A stretch of 64,000 nt of DNA from Chitinophaga sp. 180180018-3 (GTDB lineage: Bacteria > Bacteroidota > Bacteroidia > Chitinophagales > Chitinophagaceae), in NCBI RefSeq assembly GCF_037893185.1, contig NZ_CP140772.1, positions 3,472,001 to 3,536,000 on the forward strand, in the 5' to 3' direction. Within the stretch, counting starts at the first letter, position 1; each line of letters starts with the position of its first letter. The notes under the pieces were generated by a model. The model was not told the DNA's origin, did not search any database, and saw nothing but the letters and a program-made list of their open reading frames with translations. The position numbers were made by a program, and so were the translations under genes. Positions 55,547-64,000 of this stretch are shown here, piece by piece.

Positions 55547-56632
55547 ATGAAAACCAGTTCTTCCTTCCAGCAAATATTAATACCCGGCATAACCGCCATT
55601 GTGCTGCAGGCATGCAGTACAGGACAGGCTACACTTCCGCCGGAAAAAACGGTAAATATCTTCAACGATACCACCAGCATCAGCTATTTTAAACTTACCC
55701 GCAAAAACTTTCACAAAGAACTGGTATGTAATGGTAAATTAAGCGCCCGTCGTAAAGCCCAGTTGCGCTTCCGGCAGGCGGGGCAGATTACTGCTGTAAA
55801 CCTGCAAAATGGCATGCATGTGGAACAGGGACAGGTCATTGCGTCGCTGGATCGTAACCGGTTGGCGAACGCACTGGAAGCAAGAAAAATACATCTTGCG
55901 CAGTCGCGGTTGGATTATGAAGACCGTCTGCTGACAATGGGGTATAACGCGAAGGATTCCGCCTCGTTGCCTCCCGGCATCAACCAGGCCGCGCTGATCC
56001 GCAGTGGGTACAAACAAAACATGATCGAGCTTTCCGAAGCTGCTATGGACTATGACCAGGCCGAGATCCGTGCTCCCTTCGCCGGCATTATTGCCGGTCT
56101 TGATATACAGCCTTACAACATGAGCGACACCTATAGCAAAGGCTGCCTGCTGATAGACGATAGTGAATTCATTGTTGATTTCAACGTCATGGAATCGGAG
56201 CTGCCATTCATAAAAGCAAGTCAGGAAGTTAGTGTCAGCCCCTTTAACGATCCGATACTGGCACTTCCCGGGAGAATAGTGGCAATTAATCCGGTCGTAG
56301 AGGAAACAGGACTGATCAGTGTCAGGGCATTGGTACCCAATAAAGGCAGGCAATTGCTCGATGGTATGAATGTTCGGATTAAAGCACAACAGCAGCTCAA
56401 AAGGCAGCTGGTTGTCCCTAAAACAGCTATCGTAGAAAGACAGGGAAGGAAAGTTGTATTTACTTATGAGGGGGGATATGCTATATGGCATTATGTAGAA
56501 ACAGGAACAGAAAACAGCGAATTCAGTACCATTTTATCTGGTCTTCAGGAAAATGATAACATTATATCCAAAGGCAGCTTCAATCTTGCTCACCATAAAC
56601 CAGTGAAAGCAATGCCTGTTGCACAACCTTAA
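55547..56632 (+). CDS. RND efflux periplasmic adaptor lipoprotein
   Basis: 361 residues, lipoprotein-type signal (GITAIVLQACSTG). Barrel-sandwich half motifs LRFRQAGQITAVNLQNGMHVEQGQVIASLD and AEIRAPFAGIIAGLD, quoted here in parts: RQAGQITAVNLQNG, EQGQVIASLD, IRAPFAGIIAGLD. A short coiled-coil hairpin lies between. The domain order is that of AcrA/CusB-like adaptors. It would link the two RND subunits to the TolC-like channel encoded at 62851. Confidence 0.9.
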   Translation: MKTSSSFQQILIPGITAIVLQACSTGQATLPPEKTVNIFNDTTSISYFKLTRKNFHKELVCNGKLSARRKAQLRFRQAGQITAVNLQNGMHVEQGQVIASLDRNRLANALEARKIHLAQSRLDYEDRLLTMGYNAKDSASLPPGINQAALIRSGYKQNMIELSEAAMDYDQAEIRAPFAGIIAGLDIQPYNMSDTYSKGCLLIDDSEFIVDFNVMESELPFIKASQEVSVSPFNDPILALPGRIVAINPVVEETGLISVRALVPNKGRQLLDGMNVRIKAQQQLKRQLVVPKTAIVERQGRKVVFTYEGGYAIWHYVETGTENSEFSTILSGLQENDNIISKGSFNLAHHKPVKAMPVAQP

Positions 56633-56649
56633 TAACACCGCTGATACTT

Positions 56650-59600
56650 ATGCCACAAGCATTACATCCACAAAGGATATCTCCTTTTAGCACCGTTATT
56701 ATTTTTACAGTACTGACGGCTATCGGGGTATTTATAACGCCTTTGCTGGCTGTTAAGCTGATGCCGGAACATGACCTCAACAGCCTGGTAGTTCATTGTA
56801 ATCTTCCCGGGAGTAGCCCTGAAGCCACAGAATTACAGGTCACCTCTCACCTGGAGGATGCTGTGGCCGGGCTAAATGGTGTGAAGAGCATCCGATCAAT
56901 TTCGGGTGCCGGTACCGCCACCGTATATATCACCTTAGACAAATGGACCGATCCGGCGGTGTTCAGGCTGGAAGCCTCCTCCCTCCTACGTCAGCTCTAT
57001 CCGCAATTGCCTTTGGGTGCAAGCTATCCCAATATCACAGTAAACAGATCAGGTATAGATAATGCCTATGAGGGATTCTTAGTATATGAGCTTCATGGCG
57101 CATCAGATGCGCAGACGCTCACTCAATATGCACAGGAACAACTGCAACCCCTGCTGGCCGGAATCAGGCATATCAAACAAATCAGCATAGCTGGCGCGCC
57201 TCCGCAATATTGGGAGCTCACCTGCATTGACACACTAATGCAGCAAATTCATATCAATACCAATGATATCATCAAAGTGCTCCATTCCCTGCTTACACGT
57301 GGTGATGCCGGCATCACCATACAATCCACCCGTCAGCTGCATCTGATTAAAAATGATAACACACAGGATCCTGTTCAGATACTGGACCTCCCGGTTAAAC
57401 GGGTCAATAACCGTCTTATCAGGCTGGGCGATATCGCGAGGCTGCAACTGGCTGAAGCTCCACCTTCCAGTTATCAGCGTATCAACGGCCGGCCGGTGGT
57501 TACACTTAGTATCTCGGCTGATCCACAGGCAAACACCCTGCTACTGAAAAAGCAAATCAGCCAGGCAATGCAACAGCAGCTCCCTCCCGGATACTATTTA
57601 CAGCTGGCCTACGATTCCACAGAATACCTGGAGGCTGAATTGAGTAGTCTCTATATACGCACTGGCCTGTCTGTGGCAATACTGCTGCTATTCGTATGGC
57701 TGGTTACCCGGAAACTCACCCACCTCCTGGTGGTGGTTGTCAGTATGATCGTGAATATCTTCCTTTCTTTTATCGGCTATTACATCTGCAGGCTTGATAT
57801 TCACCTCTATTCACTTGCCGGCATTACTATTTCGCTGGGACTCACCATAGATAACAGTATCATCATCATTGAAGACCTGGAGCAACAGAAAAAGGGCCGG
57901 GTATTTTTTGCTATCCTCGCTTCCACACTTACTTCGGTGATAGCATTATCCGTCATATTTTTCCTCGACGAGCGGCAACAGCTAAACCTTGTTGATTTTG
58001 CCATTGCTATTCTTATTAATCTTATTGTATCGTTACCGGTTGTATTTTTCTTTACGCCTGCTTTATATCAATTAATGCATGTGTCGTTGAGGCAACAGTC
58101 TCAGCATAGTCGTCATATCGGCCGCCTGAGCATCAGGCTGCAGCGGGGTTATGATATCGTTATACTGTGGTTACTAAGGCATCGGAAAAAAATGATCATA
58201 GGATTTATTCTGCTCTTTGGATTGCCTGTTTTTCTGATCCCCGACGAGATACCTACGAGGGGGAAATGGTCGCACTGGTATAACAATATCGCTGAAAGCC
58301 GTGCTTACCGCCAGATTCGCCCCATATGTGATAAACTATTGGGAGGTACCTTACGACTCTTTGTTAATACCGTAGCATACAAACATCCTCCGGTAGAACA
58401 CAGCAACGAGCGTCCCAGTTTACGGGTGGAGGTATTAATGCCACCAGGGGCTACCCTTACTCAGATCGATGAAATAGTACTTGAATTCGAAAAATATCTT
58501 TCTCAGTTTCATGAAATAGCACTATTTAAAACCGTTGTAAGTGATGCACAGAACGCCGGTATCACTATCTTTTATAAACCCGGTATTTTGAGGCATTTCC
58601 CAGGCCAGCTGAAGCAAAGACTTGAAGATAAAGCTATGACTTCCGGCGCTGCCGATTTTAAGATATACGGGGTTGGGGATGCTTTCGACAATACTGTTGG
58701 CAATACACAGATGGAAAGCAGTTTTGTAGTAAAAGGATATAACTATGCACAGCTTTATCACTTTGCAACCCGGCTAAAGCAGGTGCTGCAACGTATTCCC
58801 CGGGTAGATGATATCTTCCTGTCGCCCTTTACTGCTGTAAATCAGTCTTCGACCTATGCCTATCACCTACGCATATACGACAAACAGCTGATGCAGTTGC
58901 TGCAAACCACAGCCGGCAACCTCGCAGGGTCTTTAAACAGCCGGAATGAGCGTTCTGTTCCTGTCAATGATATGCTGTACGAAGACACCTATCTGCCGCT
59001 AAAAGTGCATAGCCATGCCTCAGGCGCCATAGCTCTCTGGGAGCTGATGCAGGCCCCCACCCCATTGAGCGACAGTCAGCACATCCGGATCAGTAACCTT
59101 GCGACTGTTGAAAAAGAAAAAACAAACCAGGCGGTTGTCAAAGAAAATCATGCCTTTGTATTAAACATACTGTACAAGTTTACAGGCACTTTTGAGCAGA
59201 ATAAATTAATGCAGAAAGATATCATAAAAAGTATCCGGAAAGACCTGCCCTATGGATACCATATTGATACCGGGAGCAATTACTATTCCTCTTCCGATAG
59301 CGGTTATCATCGGTACATTTTGCTTATAGCAGCATTTGTTCTTGCTATTTACCTTGTATGCGCCATCTTACTGGAATCGCTGTTACTGCCACTGGCTGTG
59401 ATCCTGATGATTCCTGTTTCTTTCATTGGAGTGTTTCTTACTTTCTACTACCTGGATATTGCCTTTGGAGACGGAGGCTATGCTTCCCTGCTTATGTTGT
59501 GTGGTATTGTCACCAATGGTGCGCTATATGTGGTTAACGACATGCAGCACCTGAAAAAACAACGTCCGGGCCTGGATAGAAGGCGAACCTTCCTCAAGGC

Positions 59601-59796
59601 ATTTATGCACAAAGGAGTGCCTATTTTTATTACCACTCTTTCCGCTGTGCTAAGCATGCTACCCTTTATGCTGAACGGCAGTGAACAGGGATTCTGGTAT
59701 ACCTTGTCTGTTGGCACTACCGGAGGATTACTGTTTTCGTTTATTGGTACCTGTTTGTTATTACCACTATGCTTGCGATTAAATAAAGCTGTATGA
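56650..59796 (+). CDS. RND-family efflux transporter subunit 1
   Basis: 1048 residues, the full RND layout: one helix, a ~300-residue periplasmic loop, six helices, a second loop, six helices. The proton-relay helix reads GLTIDNSIIIIED near residue 397, with D-N instead of D-D, as in CusA/HAE-like proteins. The periplasmic loops are shorter and more divergent than in AcrB. It overlaps the next RND gene by 4 bases. The heterotypic pair suggests a mixed trimer, as in MdtBC. Substrate unknown; export of the secreted peptide or of a cell-envelope lipid is possible. Confidence 0.9.
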   Translation: MPQALHPQRISPFSTVIIFTVLTAIGVFITPLLAVKLMPEHDLNSLVVHCNLPGSSPEATELQVTSHLEDAVAGLNGVKSIRSISGAGTATVYITLDKWTDPAVFRLEASSLLRQLYPQLPLGASYPNITVNRSGIDNAYEGFLVYELHGASDAQTLTQYAQEQLQPLLAGIRHIKQISIAGAPPQYWELTCIDTLMQQIHINTNDIIKVLHSLLTRGDAGITIQSTRQLHLIKNDNTQDPVQILDLPVKRVNNRLIRLGDIARLQLAEAPPSSYQRINGRPVVTLSISADPQANTLLLKKQISQAMQQQLPPGYYLQLAYDSTEYLEAELSSLYIRTGLSVAILLLFVWLVTRKLTHLLVVVVSMIVNIFLSFIGYYICRLDIHLYSLAGITISLGLTIDNSIIIIEDLEQQKKGRVFFAILASTLTSVIALSVIFFLDERQQLNLVDFAIAILINLIVSLPVVFFFTPALYQLMHVSLRQQSQHSRHIGRLSIRLQRGYDIVILWLLRHRKKMIIGFILLFGLPVFLIPDEIPTRGKWSHWYNNIAESRAYRQIRPICDKLLGGTLRLFVNTVAYKHPPVEHSNERPSLRVEVLMPPGATLTQIDEIVLEFEKYLSQFHEIALFKTVVSDAQNAGITIFYKPGILRHFPGQLKQRLEDKAMTSGAADFKIYGVGDAFDNTVGNTQMESSFVVKGYNYAQLYHFATRLKQVLQRIPRVDDIFLSPFTAVNQSSTYAYHLRIYDKQLMQLLQTTAGNLAGSLNSRNERSVPVNDMLYEDTYLPLKVHSHASGAIALWELMQAPTPLSDSQHIRISNLATVEKEKTNQAVVKENHAFVLNILYKFTGTFEQNKLMQKDIIKSIRKDLPYGYHIDTGSNYYSSSDSGYHRYILLIAAFVLAIYLVCAILLESLLLPLAVILMIPVSFIGVFLTFYYLDIAFGDGGYASLLMLCGIVTNGALYVVNDMQHLKKQRPGLDRRRTFLKAFMHKGVPIFITTLSAVLSMLPFMLNGSEQGFWYTLSVGTTGGLLFSFIGTCLLLPLCLRLNKAV

Positions 59797-62700
59797 TGAA
59801 ATTCTTAGTTGACCGGCCTGTGGGTGTACTGCTATCCTATCTTTCCCTGGTACTGCTGGGCATTGCAGCCTATCTTTATCTGCCGGTATCTCTCATGCCC
59901 AATCTCGACATTCCTACCATTACTGTACGGATAAAACAGGCAGAAGCATCTGCCAACGATATTGAGCAACATATTACCAGTCCACTCCGGGAGCGACTGC
60001 GTCAGTTAAGCGGACTGGAAGATATCAATAGCGTTACACAGGAAGGTAGCGCACAACTGCAGCTGCAATTCACACATGGTACCAATATTCACCTCTCATT
60101 TATTGAGGTGAATGAGCAAATAGACTTATCGATGAATGACCTCCCACGGGATGCCGCCAGGCCGCAGGTAATAAAAGCCAGCAGTACAGACATTCCCGCC
60201 TTTTTTTGTAATATCCGGCTGGCTGCGGAAAGCGACCCGACTGCATTTGGCCGCCTGTGTGATCTTGCAGAAAAAGTGATAAAAAAAAGGATTGAGCAGC
60301 TTCCTGAAGTGGCCATGACTGATATCACCGGGCTTAACAAACAACGTATCCTGATCGTTCCCGACGAGAATAAGTTACGCACCCTTAACATTCAACCCGG
60401 TAATATCCAGCAGTTGCTGCAGGAAAATAATCTGCAACTGGGGAATATTATGGTAAAGGACGGCCAATATCAATATTATCTGCATTTCAGCAGCAACCTG
60501 TATAGTTCTGATGATGCAGCCAATATACCTGTTAATATCAAAGGAAGATTGATACAACTGAAGGACCTGGGCGACATCCGGATCCAGGATATTCCACCTA
60601 CCGGCGGCTTTTATGCCGGTAGTCAGCAGGCTGTTAATCTCGCTGTTATCAAACAACCGGGAGCCCGGATGGCAGATCTTCAGCATGATTTCCGGATACT
60701 GATAAATGTGATGCGTAAAGACTATCCGGATCTCAGGTTTGAAATTGCCCAGGACCAGTCGACGCTGCTGGATTACGCCATCAGCAATCTTCAGCAGGAT
60801 CTTCTGCTGGGAGGCACCCTCGCCATAGTGCTCGTATTGTTGTTTATCAGAAAAGTCAGGCTGGCTCTACTGATCGGCCTGGTGATTCCGGTGTCGCTGG
60901 TACTCTGTCAGTTACTTTTCTATTGCTTCCATGTTTCCCTGAACATTATTTCGCTCAATGGCCTGATACTGGGACTGGGCATGATTATCGACAACTCGAT
61001 TGTGGTGATTGATAATATTACCCAGTATATCGACGAAGGGATGCCTTTGCGTAATGCCTGTGTTATTGGTACTTCGGAAGTAGCCAAACCACTATTCACC
61101 TCGTTGCTGACCAACTGTTCTATTTTTCTGCCGCTTATATTCCTCAGCGGAATGGCTGGCGCATTGTTCTATGAACAAGCTATATCTATGACCACCGGCA
61201 TTTTTGTTTCCATGATAGTGTCGCTGACATTGTTGCCTGTATTGTACCGGCTGGTAAAACGGACGCCTGTTATTCCGTCCGGACGTAGTGCGGTAGATCG
61301 TGACGGCTATCTGGACCGCCTATACGAAAAAGGATTACATCTGGCAATGAAATTGCCTCGTACGATGCTCATAGGTAATCTGCTAATGGTAATAGCAGCT
61401 GTTATAGCTTTTAACAAGATGTCATGGGAACGGTTTCCAGACCTTGATGCACACAATGTAGAGCTGCGTGTAAACTGGAATGAACCACTTTCATACGAGG
61501 AAAATAATGCGCGGATAAAAGCTATGATGGACCAACTAAGTAAAAACATCTCCCTATACAACTGTTGGATAGGCCAGCAACAATATATGATCAACCGGAA
61601 CTATGACATGGATGCAACCCAGGCGCTGGTTTATATAGAAACTACAGAGGCCCGCCAGCTAAAAGAAATAAAACGGGAAGTAAGTAATTACTTTCATGAA
61701 CATTATATATCTGCAGACTTCCGTTTTACCCCGGCAGCAACACCGCTGGAACAATTGTTTGGGCAACAACAGGCGCCACTGGTATTACAACTATATCATA
61801 ATGGCAACCGGCAGATGCCTGATATTGCATCTTCCACAACAATGGTCGGAGAAATCAATCGCCTGGCTCCTACTGTTAAAATTCCTCCTCCGGCATTGCG
61901 TAAAAATCTAAAAGTACATATCAATTATGAACTACTGGCGTTATATAATATCCAGCCTGCTGCAATAATGAATACCCTGTCCTCAAAATTAAAGGCGAAA
62001 CAAATTGATGAAATACAGGGTAGTGCTGCAATGATACCGGTAGTAATCGGCACTGATTCGGCGATAACACCCGATGAATTGCTAAGTGACCTGTTTGTTT
62101 ACAATGGTTCGGGAAAATCCTTTCCCGTAAAGTCATTCGTCAGCATCACTGATGAATACGACTATAAATACATTACCGGCGGTGCACAGGGTTTGTATTA
62201 TCCTATTGATGTCAGTACGCCTGATCCCGGAAAGGAATTAAGATTACTAAGGCCGCTCATAAAAAAGTATCCACCTCCGACCCTGGAAGTAAAAGGCAGC
62301 TATTTTTACAATCAGCAGCTGGTCCGCGAATTAGGGTTTATTCTCCTTATCTCTGTTCTGTTACTCTATTTCATTCTGGCGGCCCAGTTCGAGTCACTGC
62401 TACAACCAGTGATCATTTTGGTGGAACTCCCGTTGGATATGGCCGGAGCAGTACTACTGCTTTATGTTACCGGCTCCAGTATTAACCTGATGTCGATGAT
62501 AGGACTGATAGTAATGTGCGGGATCATTATCAATGATTCTATCCTGAAAATCGATGCTATTAACCAGCTGGTTAATAGCGGAGTTGCGCTTGACAGTGCT
62601 ATTCATACCGCCGGGAAGAAAAGATTGCATTCAATTGTAATGATCACCTTAACCACCACGGGCACCTTATTACCCACACTTTTTATGCGTGATCCGGGTA

Positions 62701-62870
62701 GTCTGTTGCAGCAACCATTGGTAATTGCCTTAATCGGCGGAATGATCCCCGGTATGTTTGTGAGCCTGCTGGTGATCCCTATGTTATACCGTTTCTTTTA
62801 TCTCCGGAAAAACCGGCATCACATCACTCTTAAAAAAATCAATATACCAGATGAAGTGGCTTCACTATAG
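59793..62870 (+). CDS. RND-family efflux transporter subunit 2
   Basis: 1025 residues with the same RND layout. It begins FLVDRPVGVLLSYLSLVLLG and has the conserved YLPVSLMPNLDIPTI and GLGMIIDNSIVVIDN near residue 395. Closer to the usual HAE-1 family than subunit 1. Its ATG overlaps the subunit 1 stop (ATGA), so the two are made in equal amounts. The TolC-like gene starts inside its last codons. Confidence 0.92.
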   Translation: MMKFLVDRPVGVLLSYLSLVLLGIAAYLYLPVSLMPNLDIPTITVRIKQAEASANDIEQHITSPLRERLRQLSGLEDINSVTQEGSAQLQLQFTHGTNIHLSFIEVNEQIDLSMNDLPRDAARPQVIKASSTDIPAFFCNIRLAAESDPTAFGRLCDLAEKVIKKRIEQLPEVAMTDITGLNKQRILIVPDENKLRTLNIQPGNIQQLLQENNLQLGNIMVKDGQYQYYLHFSSNLYSSDDAANIPVNIKGRLIQLKDLGDIRIQDIPPTGGFYAGSQQAVNLAVIKQPGARMADLQHDFRILINVMRKDYPDLRFEIAQDQSTLLDYAISNLQQDLLLGGTLAIVLVLLFIRKVRLALLIGLVIPVSLVLCQLLFYCFHVSLNIISLNGLILGLGMIIDNSIVVIDNITQYIDEGMPLRNACVIGTSEVAKPLFTSLLTNCSIFLPLIFLSGMAGALFYEQAISMTTGIFVSMIVSLTLLPVLYRLVKRTPVIPSGRSAVDRDGYLDRLYEKGLHLAMKLPRTMLIGNLLMVIAAVIAFNKMSWERFPDLDAHNVELRVNWNEPLSYEENNARIKAMMDQLSKNISLYNCWIGQQQYMINRNYDMDATQALVYIETTEARQLKEIKREVSNYFHEHYISADFRFTPAATPLEQLFGQQQAPLVLQLYHNGNRQMPDIASSTTMVGEINRLAPTVKIPPPALRKNLKVHINYELLALYNIQPAAIMNTLSSKLKAKQIDEIQGSAAMIPVVIGTDSAITPDELLSDLFVYNGSGKSFPVKSFVSITDEYDYKYITGGAQGLYYPIDVSTPDPGKELRLLRPLIKKYPPPTLEVKGSYFYNQQLVRELGFILLISVLLLYFILAAQFESLLQPVIILVELPLDMAGAVLLLYVTGSSINLMSMIGLIVMCGIIINDSILKIDAINQLVNSGVALDSAIHTAGKKRLHSIVMITLTTTGTLLPTLFMRDPGSLLQQPLVIALIGGMIPGMFVSLLVIPMLYRFFYLRKNRHHITLKKINIPDEVASL

Positions 62871-64000
62871 AAATTGGCTATTCTTTTTTTTCGGTATCCT
62901 CAGCCTGCAGCTGAATGCCCAGCAGGGTATTGCCACCATGGATCTGAAAGACGCCATTAATACTGCCCGGCAATACTCCCTGGATTACCAGGCAGCAAGA
63001 CAGGCCTATGAATATAGCTATGTAGATTATAAAAGTTTTATTAGCAGCCGGTATCCCAATCTCAGTATGAGCGGCACCTTTCCTAACTATACCCGCGCTA
63101 TAGGGCTGATTACACTTCCAAACGGAGAGCCTTATTTCGTGGGACAGGATCAGGCAGTCAGTAATCTGTCTTTAAACCTGTCGCAACCGGTGTTACCAAC
63201 CGGCGGTACATTTACGCTCTCCTCTTCACTGAACAGAGCAGATGTATTTGGTAAAAACCGCAGCACTACTTATTCATCCGTGCCTGTTACCATTTCCTAC
63301 ATGCAAAATATGGTGGGCTACAATGCTTATAAATGGCAGCAGAAAACGGCACTGGCCAGGGTTGAAACTGCTGAGAAGAGTTTGTTGGAACAGGGAGAAG
63401 ATATCAGCCTTAAAACGGTAGGCTACTATTTTGAAATGCTTCAGATACAATCTGCATTACACCTGGCTATACAAAACTACGCTAATGCCGATACACTCTA
63501 TAAAATCTCCCAGCAACGATTTACACTGGGCACCGTCAGTAAGAGTGAGCTGCTGCAGTTACAACTCAATCTGTTAAATGTAAAAAACGAGTTATTGCAG
63601 GATAGCATTAACTATACGATGACTACAAAACGTTTCCTGGAATACCTTGTGTTACCGCCAGGCACTCCCGTGCAACTACGTATGCCTGATGATGTTCACT
63701 TTTTCCAGATAGATGTACAAACTGCGCTGCAACAAAGCCATAACAACAACAGATCTGTTTTTGATGCCCGTCAGATGGAGCTGGAGGCAGCCCAGCAGCT
63801 GGCGCAGGCAAGAGCTCAAAACAGCGTATACTTCAATATTAATGCGAACTTAGGGTTTACCCGTACAGCCAACGCTTTCAAGAGTTTGTATAGCGATCTG
63901 GAGCAACAACGCAACCTGGGTGTTTCATTCAACATCCCAATTATTAACTGGGGATACAATCGTCTGCAAAAACAAAAATTTATTACCAATCTGGCAATGG
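62851..64000 (+). CDS. TolC-family outer-membrane channel (partial, cut by window end)
   Basis: Open from the ATG at 62851 to the window end, 383 codons, so no stop is seen. Signal peptide WLFFFFGILSLQLNA followed by MDLKDAINTARQYSLDYQAAR, the standard start of TolC-like proteins, and QPVLPTGGTFTLS-type strands with helix pairs rich in Gln/Ala. It overlaps the RND subunit 2 gene by 20 bases in another frame. It supplies the outer-membrane exit of the adaptor-RND-RND set. Confidence 0.9.
   Translation, partial: MKWLHYRNWLFFFFGILSLQLNAQQGIATMDLKDAINTARQYSLDYQAARQAYEYSYVDYKSFISSRYPNLSMSGTFPNYTRAIGLITLPNGEPYFVGQDQAVSNLSLNLSQPVLPTGGTFTLSSSLNRADVFGKNRSTTYSSVPVTISYMQNMVGYNAYKWQQKTALARVETAEKSLLEQGEDISLKTVGYYFEMLQIQSALHLAIQNYANADTLYKISQQRFTLGTVSKSELLQLQLNLLNVKNELLQDSINYTMTTKRFLEYLVLPPGTPVQLRMPDDVHFFQIDVQTALQQSHNNNRSVFDARQMELEAAQQLAQARAQNSVYFNINANLGFTRTANAFKSLYSDLEQQRNLGVSFNIPIINWGYNRLQKQKFITNLAM

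Overview
The window looks like the chromosome of a Bacteroidota bacterium, most likely a Chitinophagaceae member close to Chitinophaga. The reasons are start regions with the Bacteroidota promoter pattern (TTTG or TTTT, 19 bases, TAnnTTTG), an NVEALA-like secreted peptide next to a 6-bladed beta-propeller lipoprotein, an AsmA-like protein, an E. coli-type PurB, a futalosine-pathway MqnA, and full-length LanB chemistry of the kind found in Chitinophaga. I see no rRNA, tRNA, CRISPR array, transposase or phage structural gene.

Layout. 1-1858: tail of an EmrA-like adaptor and an MFS pump. 1859-3589: an AT-rich accessory patch with an SRA-HNH modification-dependent endonuclease overlapping a NUDIX hydrolase. 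3579-11220 (minus): a RiPP/bacteriocin cluster with two GG-leader precursors, a 44-residue peptide resembling a precursor core without a leader, HlyD, a C39 peptidase-ABC exporter, a full-length LanB and a coupled 107-residue protein; a medium-chain dehydrogenase diverges at 11534. 12720-20000: VOC protein, ClC channel, glucokinase, GH15 hydrolase and fused trehalose-phosphate synthase/phosphatase. 20221-22591: alginate-lyase-like lipoprotein and a CGNR regulator with a perfect palindrome on its promoter. 22868-28191: a GT-C membrane glycosyltransferase divergent from a four-gene set that looks like the decaprenyl-phosphoryl-arabinose pathway (UbiA, DprE1, DprE2, HAD phosphatase). 28264-38688: mainly housekeeping and metabolic genes. 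38715-44496 (minus): a tightly overlapping RNA-repair operon (Hen1, two paralogous nucleotidyltransferases, Pnkp). 44682-51595: MetY, an AsmA-like protein and two divergent GT-C glycosyltransferases. 51742-64000 (plus): NVEALA-like peptide, propeller lipoprotein, two thioredoxin-fold proteins and a tripartite efflux set with two RND subunits, running into a TolC gene cut by the window edge.

Two signals run across the window. Long palindromic intergenic elements sit against stop codons at convergent gene ends (12646, 17671, 35463, 37633, with a degraded copy at 15760); several share a core containing AAAATGCRGCGRA. Bacteroidota-type promoters can be read directly before the CGNR gene, hen1 and metY, and with less certainty before several other genes.

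The best candidates for something undescribed are the LanB cluster, which shows no LanC in the window and has transmembrane-like cores plus a third leaderless peptide; the SRA-HNH/NUDIX pair; the RNA-repair operon with two extra nucleotidyltransferases; and the secreted-peptide/RND operon.
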